Shown piece by piece: positions 9,201 to 15,508 of a DNA stretch of 64,000 nucleotides. The stretch's first letter is position 1. Each line of letters starts with the position of its first letter. This DNA is from Actinoplanes couchii (GTDB lineage: Bacteria > Actinomycetota > Actinomycetes > Mycobacteriales > Micromonosporaceae). The translations under genes were made by a program, and so were the position numbers. The stretch spans positions 124,001 to 188,000 of the forward strand of contig NZ_BOMG01000039.1 of assembly GCF_016862075.1 (NCBI RefSeq). The letters run 5' to 3'. The notes beneath the pieces are model-generated. The model searched no databases, was not told the DNA's origin, and saw only the letters and a program-made list of their open reading frames with translations.

Positions 9201-11749
9201 CGGGCCAGATGCAACGCGACCAGCGCCGACGAACAGGCGGTGTCCACCGCGACAGCCGGCCCGTGCAGATCCAGCAGGTGTGCGACCCGCGCGGCCACCA
9301 GATTACGAAGCGATCCGGTAAGCGTGTAGGAACCACCCGCAGCTCCCCCCGCCGCGTCCTCCGTTGCCGCGTCCTCCGTTGCCGCGTCTCCCTTTGCCGC
9401 GTCTCTCCTCGCCGCGTCTTCCCTTGCCGCGGTGATCAGATCCGGATAACCGCTTTCCCCCACCGCCGCGAAGACACCGATGCGGCGACCATGCCTGCGA
9501 GGGCCGGCATATCCGGAACGTTCAAGAGCCTCATGCGCCAGTTCCAGAAAGATCCGGGCATGCGGGTCGAGCAGACGGGCTTCATCGTCCTCGATCCCGA
9601 AATATCCGGCATCGAACCTGGCGGGGTCAGCGAGGAAAGCACCGAACCCACCACCGGCCCATCGGGTCACCGCGGCAACGCTGTCCCGCCCCGCCACCAG
9701 GTTGTCCCAGAATTCCTCAGGGGTGTCCGCTCCGGGAAAACGGCAGGCCATCCCGATGATCGCCAGCCCATCGCCAAGGCTTTCCGGGCGGGTGACATCG
9801 CCGAGGTTTTCGGCTCGGGTCACATAACCGAGGGTCAGGAGGCGGTCGGCGAGGGCAGGCACCGTGGCGCAGTCCTTGAGCATTGCGGGTTGAAGGTCGC
9901 GGCCGAGGCGGTCCTCCAGCTCGGCCAACACCTCCAGCGCCTTCAAGGACGACCCACCGATGGCCAGGAACCGGTCGTCCGGACCGATCGTCTCGGCCGA
10001 GATCCGCAGAACCCGCGCCCAGGTTTCCCGAACCAGCCGCTCCATCCCGGTCCGCGACATCGGCCCGGCCTCAGTGGCAGCAGCAGCGGCGGGAACTGCG
10101 GGTTCAGCAGGGGTTGGGGAGGCAGCAGGGGCTGGGGAGGCAGCAGGGGCAGCGGGAGGGGTGAGACGGTCGCGGAAGGGGTGGCGGCGTAGTTTGCCGC
10201 TGGTGGTTCGGGTGAAGGTGCCGGACGGGACCGGCTCCACGGTGACCTCGTCGTAGGCCAGGGCCTCGGCCACCCGGGAACGGATCGCGGCGAGCAACGC
10301 GGGCGGGTCGGGGCGGACCGCGGGGCTCGCCACGAAAACGGTGACCCGCTCGTGGCCACCGGCCGGGTCCGGAGCGCCCACCACCACGATCGGCCCGGGG
10401 AAAAGGCCCGGGGTCGCGGCCGCCACCTCCTCGATGTCGGCGGCGTGGAAGTTGCGGCCGTTCACGAACAGGACGTCCTTGTCCCGGCCGGTCACACACA
10501 ACCGGCCGGCCCGGAGGAAGCCCAGGTCACCGGTGCGGAGCCACGGGCCGTCGAAGAGAGCAGCGGTGGCTTCCGGGTTCCGGTGGTAGCCACGGGTGAC
10601 GTTCGGACCGCGCAGCTGAATGTGCCCGACCAGCCCGTCCTCCACCGTCCGGCCGTCGTCGTCGGCGATCCGCACCTCGCACCCGGGCATCGGATAGCCG
10701 ACGTCCATGAACTCCGCCGACACCACCGAGGACGAGGACAGGACCGCCGAGGACGAGGACGGGACCGCGACTCCGCGGGACAGGGCGGCCCGGCCCAGAC
10801 GGAGCGGAACCGCCACCTCGCCCATCGGCGGGGAAGTCACCGCCACGGTGGCCTCGGCCAGGCCGTACAGCGGCTGTGTTGCTCCGGGGTTGAGATTTGC
10901 CCTGGTCATCCGGGTGGTGAAGGTGTGCCAGACGGACGGCGAGATGGGTTCGGCGCCGACCATCAGCAGGCGGACGCTGCTCAGGTCCAGGGTGTCCAGC
11001 ACTTCGAGGGGGACGCGGCGGTTGGTCAGGGCCAGCGCGAAGTTGGCCGCCGACAGGACTGTCGCCCGGTGCCGGGCGGCGGTGCGCAGCCAGAACTCGG
11101 GGCGTTTCGCGAACGCCATCGGGCTGATCCGGATCTGGCGGCACCGGTGGTACAGCGGGGACAGGTGGGTGCCGATCAGGCCCATGTCGTGGAAGTACGG
11201 CATCCACGTCAGGAACACGTCGGCCGAGGTCAGGCGACCGCTCTCGGAGGTCTGCGCCAGGTTGGCCAGCACGTTGGCGTGGGTGAGTTCGACACCTTTG
11301 GGGTCACCGGTGCTTCCGGACGAGAACTGCAGGAAGGCGAGGTCGTCCGGACGTACCGCAACCGGGGTGTGCAGCGGCGGCGCGGACCGCAGGTCGCGGG
11401 CGGACAGCAGGGTCGCGCCGGGCGTCGCGGTGTCGCCCGCGATGTGCCGGCAGTCGAGGTGGGCGTGGACGGTGGCCAGCCGGTGCGGCTCGGGCGGCAG
11501 CGGGACCGGGACGACGCCGGCCACGATCGCGCCCCAGAAGAGGGCCAGGAAGTCGGCGCCGTCGTCGTCGACGATCATCAGGAGGTCGCCGGGGGCGAGG
11601 CCGGCCGCGTGCAGGCCGCCGCCGATCCGGAGGGCGTCGGCGTAGAGTTCGGCGTAGCCGACGAAGCGGTCACCGGCCGGATCCACGTGGACGATGCCCT
11701 GGCCGGGCGCTCGGGCGGCGGCACGGGACAGGGCATCGGTCAGCGTCAT
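251..11749 (-). CDS. Hybrid PKS-NRPS megasynthase: FAAL-ACP-KS-(AT-like)-KR-ACP-C-A-PCP-C-AAR-like reductase
   Basis: A 3832-aa multidomain synthase. Domains in order (approximate residues): fatty acyl-AMP ligase 1-555 (FSSGSTGDPKG, YFHDMGLIG); ACP 565-640 (GGSSL); ketosynthase 658-1085 with Cys839 in DTACSS, EAHGTG and NIGHL; AT-like 1120-1425 without the GHSxG serine; ketoreductase 1450-1820 (Tyr1751 in YVAGN); ACP 1850-1935 (LGLDSL, Ser1901); condensation 1940-2340 (HHAAADG, His2057); adenylation 2355-2855 (FTSGSTGRPKG); PCP 2865-2945 (LGGDSI); second condensation 2980-3375 (HHLVGDG); C-terminal 3452-3832 like cyanobacterial acyl-ACP reductase, with GVGSIG and Cys3779. Inferred chemistry: a fatty acid is activated, extended once with malonate supplied in trans, reduced to a beta-hydroxyacyl chain, joined to one amino acid and perhaps released reductively. 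By GrsA alignment the A-domain code reads about D-A-R-T-V-V-L-I; I make no substrate call. ATG 11749 has AGGG 8 nt upstream; the frame stays open 9 codons further. No partner genes adjoin it. Confidence 0.9.
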   Translation of the reverse strand: MTLTDALSRAAARAPGQGIVHVDPAGDRFVGYAELYADALRIGGGLHAAGLAPGDLLMIVDDDGADFLALFWGAIVAGVVPVPLPPEPHRLATVHAHLDCRHIAGDTATPGATLLSARDLRSAPPLHTPVAVRPDDLAFLQFSSGSTGDPKGVELTHANVLANLAQTSESGRLTSADVFLTWMPYFHDMGLIGTHLSPLYHRCRQIRISPMAFAKRPEFWLRTAARHRATVLSAANFALALTNRRVPLEVLDTLDLSSVRLLMVGAEPISPSVWHTFTTRMTRANLNPGATQPLYGLAEATVAVTSPPMGEVAVPLRLGRAALSRGVAVPSSSSAVLSSSSVVSAEFMDVGYPMPGCEVRIADDDGRTVEDGLVGHIQLRGPNVTRGYHRNPEATAALFDGPWLRTGDLGFLRAGRLCVTGRDKDVLFVNGRNFHAADIEEVAAATPGLFPGPIVVVGAPDPAGGHERVTVFVASPAVRPDPPALLAAIRSRVAEALAYDEVTVEPVPSGTFTRTTSGKLRRHPFRDRLTPPAAPAASPAPAASPTPAEPAVPAAAAATEAGPMSRTGMERLVRETWARVLRISAETIGPDDRFLAIGGSSLKALEVLAELEDRLGRDLQPAMLKDCATVPALADRLLTLGYVTRAENLGDVTRPESLGDGLAIIGMACRFPGADTPEEFWDNLVAGRDSVAAVTRWAGGGFGAFLADPARFDAGYFGIEDDEARLLDPHARIFLELAHEALERSGYAGPRRHGRRIGVFAAVGESGYPDLITAAREDAARRDAAKGDAATEDAATEDAAGGAAGGSYTLTGSLRNLVAARVAHLLDLHGPAVAVDTACSSALVALHLARRSLEAGDCDIAVVGGVNLNLTATGENLLARAQALSPTGRCRAFAADADGFVPGEGGAALVLTRMADAGDDPVLAVVRGSAVNNDGRSLSLMAPNPLLQQQVITDAYRDAGVDPAEVTYVEAHGTGTAVGDPIEARSLAQAFPPLADGRTRMVGSVKTNIGHLLNVAGLPALVKVILALGHRRLPPSLHHDQPSPRFDLAAAGFEVITETRPWPAPHTAGINGFGFGGTNAHVILSAPPPRTSSPLPPAPPSPSPSAPAPVAAPIASGDSPGPHLLTLSARSAGALRIAVAELAERLRADPGLRTADVCATASTARDDGPYRLALVTENDLPSQLAAAKPGPPVDRPARVAFLFGDGPLRPGVGADLYRNAPVLRSTLDEMSTAAGPINGHTLTDWCTDPTLLTDSSLPAGCVEGQVAAVAFGVALSAQLIAYGIRPDAVAGQGLSELAAAVTAGHLTPVEAIMLAMGNRVHATPRADRIPLVSSRTGDWLTASDGLPVAEGQPDRFEEAVDRLRAAGFDTMLQVGVSAREATAAELLSTAGDLWQRGARLDRTTLDAGTRRVDLPTYPFERRRHWITDPPTSHVPEAAITTPVPETVVLAPPGAEPATLNLPVWTSTNAPAGTEAAADTVIFADGGGVEAALAAITAVPRNSRLLLVTKDLYAADDTRTRPRHAVWAGLAMAFADENRGAAVRIVDLSSSDSKKQRRAALAAERTAPLTSGPAELVAWRAGQRLTRKFAPTPSATQRFTPPPVGSYLIVGGAGAAGTEIARDLARRGRPRLLLAGRSTEPTELLAELRSHGAIADYTITDVTDPDQVAALVATRRFDVVVQAAGTVRPGSLRSKSPAEVTAGVAAKIRGTKLLTRALEARHSADGTTMPLVIALSSVSSVQPGLAGAVGDYVAGNLYLDSFAAAQHASGHRFVAVNLPALAGAGLAAAHAITTDGLPIERLPEILWSAAALEAPQVLVKPPAGPPTIEKPRPATDEQIRNTEPSAGGRSRETGTGDPTSADGGLSRDELVAVVREMLAGPLEREPDTIGVDEPFLALGLDSLTAVDLVKDLETRLGRPLSTTLFFEHRTIAELTAHLAGPGTFGFSPVQRAFVTTGRLYPEIPAYAYVRQTLTEPADPARLRRAFAELERRHPMLRVRFSPDGQRFLPPSTQPGWFTTTDVPADEADTGARNRPFDLTREAPIRAVLAGTDLIVVVHHAAADGFSLAVLGDELWALYRGEDPGAAPTTTFADHEATRTAPSKTDLDHWRRALTDWPGLALPVDGEADAEPRAPFAVRQQMLDVETSGRLTAIARTAEISVYHLLLAVYARCLARWSGQSEVPVSVARAGRTARVPGVERMVGPFADTLPVRAVVRPDEPVTELAARLRDHWLAAERHGSVSTVDLARMLAADDAGPRTASPASFSFARFPGAGTTAANVRATIAGTASAATRLGLVCFEAHGMLHFSWNFPSTLFTPETISHLAADHITELRAVASGPFSAAPAVVGSSSGLSSVRSLSGRIQEQCRRTPDGIAVLSDGTPLTYRDLDTRSDRLAAHLQALGEQRISLLTTPDDRRISLPAVPGERRVGLLTGPGANTVTGVVGILKAGAAWVPLDAAHPRARLVSQLERSGVGVVLCDAETRPTAEALGFPLVDVDECARGNARTPSVPRRDLSPDDTAYVIFTSGSTGRPKGVAVTHSSLANYLDWAITTFGYREGDRLAQTASICFDASVRQILAPLLVGATVVAWDRDTVRDPELLVHRLERDRVTVWSSVPTLWERLLTAAETTRADLSRLRWVHVGGEELSPAHVRRWFDLLGPGQRITNLYGPTETTINATWHLIDTRPADEVTRLPIGRPVGGATIEIIGPDGKPATDGEIHIGGVGLAAGYIDDQEQTTRAFVVREGEHWYRSGDLGHRDPDGVLWFRGRADDQVKLNGHRIEPAEVESVLRQHPAVERAAVAVEAGRLIAWVQSTTIEAPALRAHLQTLLPSYMIPSRIHLLSNVPLTPAGKIDRLQLSAPVSSSPAPVQPMTETEQLLAELWKRQLGIEEVTRNDDFFALGGDSIGVLDLFATLAEHRTALPRPTVLYRARTLAELATAIDAADAEAEPAAVLASSSLPVSGSVLASGSAAVHGEYPVSLTQRGFLLADAVGAPSTWLAAPRLHGPLDQERFQQSVDTLVNRHPMLRTVFPRNARPPIQREVTAARLIVDHVATPRPLDEELAAEREHRFDPADWPLVRLRLLRYGPSDHALIIHAHHLVGDGYSVALLMRELLAVYDGESLPELRSTFKDYVSLLNSIRPETVPHDYAPLATGDEITTAGITITDQDVKALQILSTEAGVTPFAPVLAAYHHALTTVLGHPAPTIGVAVTGRDHSLPDITRIFGPCATAVAVQVAPTSPNPESAARPATPVLGPAAWPATSGLGPAAGGGEVELIEVAAAVAEARSRSFIAPQGWRYFFTYLQFGAAAEGETLSLTWDDSDAELAVPPGTEVLLAARPTEKGLRLTLRGRLPQKNLDQLARATKNYISRKIGQGERPSITDQAQAADGTATPNRAVNAKRQRSAGQELVSDSVMGAERVRGADRAAVSGSVLGAELVQGAGARGGPLDAALVGYLPSPAHLGALASVLPEAVRAVLPGLGREDIRGMLFPSGEARLLETVETGLGRSGFVALPRFADELGLDGLAVDAAGGVGLAASLGARTVSLAGMIPALTGYGAALTPYRQEGVDLTTGHAVTAAAVVRTALAALASRGRDLGECVVAFLGVGSIGASSLSLLMARAPQPPAGLILCDLPAARTRLQDLAAGLMANPTKRPTKRPAKRSAKGLAKGAKRQAAPDMPVEIATDGVDAVYRADLIVAAISGGPNTLDVERLKPGTILVDDSFPHCFDTGRALARMRDRKDVLIVGGGLLDCGATRRIPAAGLPAVSAQPPGTIASCQLESLLHAAVPGLPLVTGPVDPGRAAAYWAALDAASIAAAPLHLLNQRLDTAY
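739..798. repeat. 12-bp tandem repeat inside the reductase domain
   Basis: About five degenerate 12-bp units of the type CTTTTGGCGGGC. On the coding strand they give a Lys/Arg/Ala/Pro-rich run (TKRPTKRPAKRSAKGLAKG) inserted after the nucleotide-binding part of the AAR-like domain. They lengthen a loop without shifting the frame. Confidence 0.75.
4455..4553. repeat. 33-bp tandem repeat in the adenylation domain
   Basis: Three adjoining 33-bp units (4455-4487, 4488-4520, 4521-4553) encode the 11-residue variants RISLLTTPDDR, RISLPAVPGER and RVGLLTGPGAN. Ordinary adenylation domains carry one such segment between the first helix and the GVLKAGAAYVPLD motif, so two extra copies lie inside a catalytic domain rather than a linker. 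Confidence 0.8.
9351..9425. repeat. 15-bp tandem repeat in the ketosynthase domain
   Basis: Five 15-bp units of the type GCCGCGTCCTCCGTT encode repeated DAA-x-x residues just before the YTLTGS motif of the ketosynthase. This is a surface-loop expansion; the frame is kept and the active-site Cys lies downstream of it in the protein. Confidence 0.8.
10106..10159. repeat. 18-bp tandem repeat in the FAAL-ACP linker
   Basis: Three 18-bp units of the type CAGCAGGGGCTGGGGAGG encode an Ala/Pro/Ser linker (PAAPAASPAPAASPTPAEP) between the ligase domain and the first carrier protein. Confidence 0.75.
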
Positions 11750-11813
11750 GATCAGGACCCTATCGGCGGCCGCCAAACCTCAGATTCTCCTTCGTACGTC
11801 CGAAGGTGGGGAC

Positions 11814-13778
11814 GTGCCGGATCAGATTTTCCTGCTGGCCAACATCGTGATCATGGTGGCTTACGTGGCGATCATGGTCACGATCGTGGTGCCGTTGATA
11901 CGGGCGCGCCAGCTGGGATCCAACAAGCTGGCCACCGCCACCGCGATGATCTTCTTCAGCTGCGCGGTGGGGCACGGTTTCCACGCGGCGATGGCCTACC
12001 GGATGATCACCCTGCCGGACGGGCACCATGGTCAGGAGCTGGGCTGGTCCTGGAGTTCGACGCTGTGGGATCTGTTCACCGCGGGGGTCGGCGTCTACTA
12101 CTGGAGTCTGCGGCGCAACTACGGCGTGCTGATGCAGACCGGCGCCATGTTCATCGACCCGTGGGGCAAACGGCGGCTGGACGAGGCGGACGCCCGCGAG
12201 CAGGCCGCCCAGGAGCTGGCCGCCGCGCACCAGGCCACCCTGGCCGCGGTGGTCGAGGACAGCGCGGACGCGATCATCGGGGTCACCCCGGACGGCATGA
12301 TCACCGCCTGGAACGGTGGCGCCGAACGGATCTTCGGTTACACCGCGGCGGAGATGCTGGCCGGCCCGGCGACGGTGCTGGCCGACGGTGACGGCGCGGG
12401 TCAGCAGTCGGTGATGCTGGCCCGGATCCTGGCCGGTGAGGGCAGTCTGTCGTACGAGGGACGCCGGGTCCGCAAGGACGGCAGCCCGGTCGAGGTCTCG
12501 TTCACCGCCACCCCGGTGAAGGACAAGTTCGGCACCATGATCGGCGTCTCGGTGATCGGCCGGGACGTGTCCGCCGCCAAGGAGCAGGCCGAGCGCGAAC
12601 GGATCGTGCAGGAACGCACCGACCAGGCGAAACGTATGGAGAGCCTGGGCAAACTGGCAGGTGGGGTGGCGCACGACTTCAACAACATCCTGGCGATCAT
12701 CGCGAACTACACCGAGTTCGTGATCGCCGAGACCAAGGATCAGCCGCACGTGCAGTCGGATCTGGAGCACGTGCAGACCGCCGTGGAACGGGCCGGCAGC
12801 CTGACCCGGCAGCTGCTGACCTTCACCCGGGGCGACACCGTGCAGCTGCGCGACGTCGACCTGAACGCGGCGATCGCCGAGGTGCACGCCGTCCTGCACC
12901 GGACGATCGGCGAGCACATCACGCTGATCGCGGTGCCCACCGAGGAGCCGCTGACCGTCCACGCCGATCCGGGGCAGATCCATCAGATCCTGCTGAATCT
13001 GGCGCTCAACGCCCGGGACGCGATGCCGGACGGCGGCACCCTGGTGCTGGAGGCGGGCCTGGCATGCGTCGACGGCGAGGAACTGAACATGCAACCGCCG
13101 CTGCAGCCCGGCAGTTACGCGCGCCTGTCGGTCAGCGACACCGGGGAGGGCATGCCGCCGGAGGTCGTCGCCCGGATCTTCGAGCCTTTTTTCACCACCA
13201 AACCCCGAGGTCGCGGTACGGGGTTGGGCCTGGCCACCGTCTACGGCATCGTGGCGGAGGCGGGCGGCAGCGTGAACGTGCACTCCGATCCGGGCATCGG
13301 CACCACGTTCCGGATCTATCTGCCGGTCTCCACCACCGCCGCCCCGGTCGCCGCCCCGGTCCAGTCGGCGGAGCCACCGCGCGGGATGGGCCGGATCGTG
13401 CTCGTGGTCGAGGACGAGGTGCCGCTGGCCCGGATCGTGGCCCGGATCCTGAACGACGCCGGTTATCTGGCGCTGACCGCGAACAACGGCGCCGAGGCGC
13501 TCCGGCTGTTCCGGGCACACGGCTGCGACCTGCTGCTCACCGACGTGATCATGCCGGAGATGACCGGCCCGAAACTGGCCGAGACGGCCCGGGCCGAGCA
13601 GCGGGACCTGCCGGTGCTGTTCATGTCCGGGTACAGCAACGGGCTGCTCGGCACCACCCACATCCTGGACGACGAGATCGCGCTCATCGAGAAGCCGTTC
13701 ACCGGGCGAGACCTGTTGCACAAGGTCGCAGACACCCTCCGACGTGCGGAAATGACATCTGTCACGGTTGATCGATGA
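11814..13778 (+). CDS. Hybrid sensor histidine kinase with C-terminal receiver
   Basis: A 654-aa membrane-bound hybrid kinase. Three or four hydrophobic segments fill residues 3-110; a PAS domain follows (DSADAIIGVTPDGMITAWNG), a short coil, an H-box with phospho-acceptor His287 (GGVAHDFNN), an N-box (NLALNARDAM), G-boxes (DTGEGMP, GRGTGLGL) and a receiver with phospho-Asp near residue 577 (LLTDVIMPEM) and the conserved Lys in EKPF. The GGVAHDFNN box is typical of kinases that pass phosphate to their own receiver. No output domain or DNA-binding partner adjoins. GTG 11814 follows GGTGGGG; earlier in-frame ATGs (11748, 11694) would overlap the divergent megasynthase start. The gap between the two start codons is only 64 bp, so their promoters must overlap. 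Confidence 0.9.
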   Translation: MPDQIFLLANIVIMVAYVAIMVTIVVPLIRARQLGSNKLATATAMIFFSCAVGHGFHAAMAYRMITLPDGHHGQELGWSWSSTLWDLFTAGVGVYYWSLRRNYGVLMQTGAMFIDPWGKRRLDEADAREQAAQELAAAHQATLAAVVEDSADAIIGVTPDGMITAWNGGAERIFGYTAAEMLAGPATVLADGDGAGQQSVMLARILAGEGSLSYEGRRVRKDGSPVEVSFTATPVKDKFGTMIGVSVIGRDVSAAKEQAERERIVQERTDQAKRMESLGKLAGGVAHDFNNILAIIANYTEFVIAETKDQPHVQSDLEHVQTAVERAGSLTRQLLTFTRGDTVQLRDVDLNAAIAEVHAVLHRTIGEHITLIAVPTEEPLTVHADPGQIHQILLNLALNARDAMPDGGTLVLEAGLACVDGEELNMQPPLQPGSYARLSVSDTGEGMPPEVVARIFEPFFTTKPRGRGTGLGLATVYGIVAEAGGSVNVHSDPGIGTTFRIYLPVSTTAAPVAAPVQSAEPPRGMGRIVLVVEDEVPLARIVARILNDAGYLALTANNGAEALRLFRAHGCDLLLTDVIMPEMTGPKLAETARAEQRDLPVLFMSGYSNGLLGTTHILDDEIALIEKPFTGRDLLHKVADTLRRAEMTSVTVDR

Positions 13779-13825
13779 CCTACGAGTCTGTCCGGGGCAG
13801 GGGGCTCCGGAGAACCATCTAAGGC

Positions 13826-14758
13826 ATGAGCACGCAGACGATCGAAGTGGATGGCCTTCGCCAGCGGTATGGCGATTTCGAAGCGGTCCGGGGCATCGAC
13901 TTCACGGTCCCGTCCGGTGGACTGTTCGCCCTGCTCGGCACCAACGGGGCGGGCAAGACCACCACGATGGAGGTGCTGGAGGGGTTCCGGCCGGCCGCCT
14001 CGGGCAGTGTCCGGTTGCTCGGCGCCGACCCGTACCGCGACCGTAAAGCCCTGCGCCCCCGTGTCGGGATCATGCTGCAGGAGAGCGGCCTGATCGGGGA
14101 CCTGACCACCGCCGAGACCGTCGACCTGTGGCGTGACCTGTCCACCGACCCGATCAGCCGGGCCGAGGCGCTGGAGCTGGTGGACCTCGGCGACAAGTCC
14201 GCGGTGCAGGTCCGGCAGCTGTCCGGCGGGCAGAAACGCCGCCTCGACCTGGCGCTCGCCGTGGTCGGCCGGCCCGAGGTGCTGTTCCTCGACGAGCCCA
14301 CCACCGGCATGGACCCGGAGGCCCGGCCGGGCACCTGGAAACTGATCCAGGACCTGGTCGCCGGCGGGACGACGGTGCTGCTCACCACCCACTACCTGGA
14401 GGAGGCGGAGCGCCTCGCCGACCGGATCGCGATCATGCACCGGGGCGAGATCCGGATCACCGGGAGCGTGCCGGACGTGGTCGCCGGGCACGGTGACCGG
14501 CTCGCCTTCCGGGTGCCCGCGCACACCCCGATCGACATGCTCCCGCACCTGGACGGGCGGGCGCCGGAGATCACCGTCGCCGAGGGCCTGCCCACCGCCC
14601 GCTGGACGGTGACCGGCGGCGACCCCGACGGCCGCGCCCACCGGTCGGTGGCCGAGCTGCTGACCTGGGCGGCCGGGCACAACGTGACCCTGGACCGGCT
14701 GTCGGTCCGGCCGGCCTCCCTCGAAGACGTTTTCCTGAGCATCGTGGAGGACAAGTGA
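13826..14758 (+). CDS. ABC transporter ATP-binding protein, exporter type
   Basis: A 310-aa nucleotide-binding subunit of a two-component exporter (DrrA/CcmA-like). Walker A is GTNGAGKTT, the signature LSGGQKRRL, Walker B VLFLDEPTTG, and the switch His lies in LLTTHYLEEAERLADR. A C-terminal extension after residue 220 is usual for drug or antibiotic exporters. The sequence after Walker B (MDPEARPGTWKLI) departs from the usual MDPxxRRxxWxLI. Its stop codon overlaps the GTG of the permease by 4 bp, so the two are translationally coupled. Substrate unknown; export of the upstream megasynthase product is possible but unsupported. Confidence 0.93.
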   Translation: MSTQTIEVDGLRQRYGDFEAVRGIDFTVPSGGLFALLGTNGAGKTTTMEVLEGFRPAASGSVRLLGADPYRDRKALRPRVGIMLQESGLIGDLTTAETVDLWRDLSTDPISRAEALELVDLGDKSAVQVRQLSGGQKRRLDLALAVVGRPEVLFLDEPTTGMDPEARPGTWKLIQDLVAGGTTVLLTTHYLEEAERLADRIAIMHRGEIRITGSVPDVVAGHGDRLAFRVPAHTPIDMLPHLDGRAPEITVAEGLPTARWTVTGGDPDGRAHRSVAELLTWAAGHNVTLDRLSVRPASLEDVFLSIVEDK

Positions 14759-15492
14759 AGACCGATCTGTCGCACGCCTACCGGCTCGCGCGCCTCGACC
14801 TCGCGATGATCTTCCGGAACCGGTCGGCGCTGACCAACGCCGTGCTGATGCCGCTCGCGGTCTGCGCGTTCCTGGTCTACACCGCCAAGGACAGCGGTCC
14901 GGACCAGGTCGCCTACATCCTGACCGGGCAGATCGCCGCGCTGGTGGTGTTCGCGCCGCTGGTGAACCTGGCCGGGTTCTACACCAGCCGGCGTGAGGAG
15001 CTGGTCCTGAAACGGCTGCTCGGCGGGCCCGCGTCGGCGACCGCCATCCTCGGCGGCAGCGCGCTCGGCGCCACCGCCGTCTACCTGCTGCAGGTCGTGG
15101 CGGTGGTGGCCGCCGCGGTCGCGCTCGGCGCCGGCCTGCCCGGCAACCCGCTGCTCGTGCTGGCCGTGGTCCTCGGCGGGGCCGCGGTCTTCGCGCTGCT
15201 GTCGATGGCGATCTCCGGGCTCAGTTCCAGCGGCGAGCTGGCCCAGCTGGCGACCGTGCCGGTGATGCTGATCCTGTTCGCCCTCTCCCCCGTCATCGTG
15301 CCCGCCGGGGCGCTGCCCGAGCGGCTCGAGCAGGTCGCCGGTTATCTGCCGCTGACTCCGGTGGTGGACATGGTCCGGGCCGGGTACGGCGACGCCCTCT
15401 CGTGGCAGTCCCCGCTGGTCCTGGCCGTGTGGGCGGTGGCCGCGGCGGTGCTGGCCCGGCGGTTCTTCCGCTGGGATCCCCGGCGCGGCTGA
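14755..15492 (+). CDS. ABC transporter permease (ABC-2 type)
   Basis: A 245-aa membrane protein with about six hydrophobic helices; the middle and C-terminal pattern (PVIVPAGALPERLEQVAGYLP, then a Pro-Val-Val-Asp motif) is typical of ABC-2 permeases that pair with DrrA-like ATPases. GTG 14755 overlaps the ATPase stop and has GGAGG about 6 nt upstream. A DesK/DesR-like pair starts 17 bp downstream on the same strand and may control the exporter, as often seen for such four-gene cassettes. Confidence 0.92.
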   Translation: MKTDLSHAYRLARLDLAMIFRNRSALTNAVLMPLAVCAFLVYTAKDSGPDQVAYILTGQIAALVVFAPLVNLAGFYTSRREELVLKRLLGGPASATAILGGSALGATAVYLLQVVAVVAAAVALGAGLPGNPLLVLAVVLGGAAVFALLSMAISGLSSSGELAQLATVPVMLILFALSPVIVPAGALPERLEQVAGYLPLTPVVDMVRAGYGDALSWQSPLVLAVWAVAAAVLARRFFRWDPRRG

Positions 15493-15508
15493 GATTAGGG
15501 TTGGGGAC

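Noticed and set aside
11760..13721. Minus-strand 653-aa frame opposite the hybrid kinase
   Set aside because: No recognisable domains, His/Gln/Arg-biased composition typical of a reverse-complement shadow; the plus strand encodes a complete kinase.
13826..15492. Dedicated exporter of the megasynthase product
   Set aside because: The genes lie beyond a hybrid kinase on the opposite strand and adjoin their own two-component pair, which explains them without the synthase.
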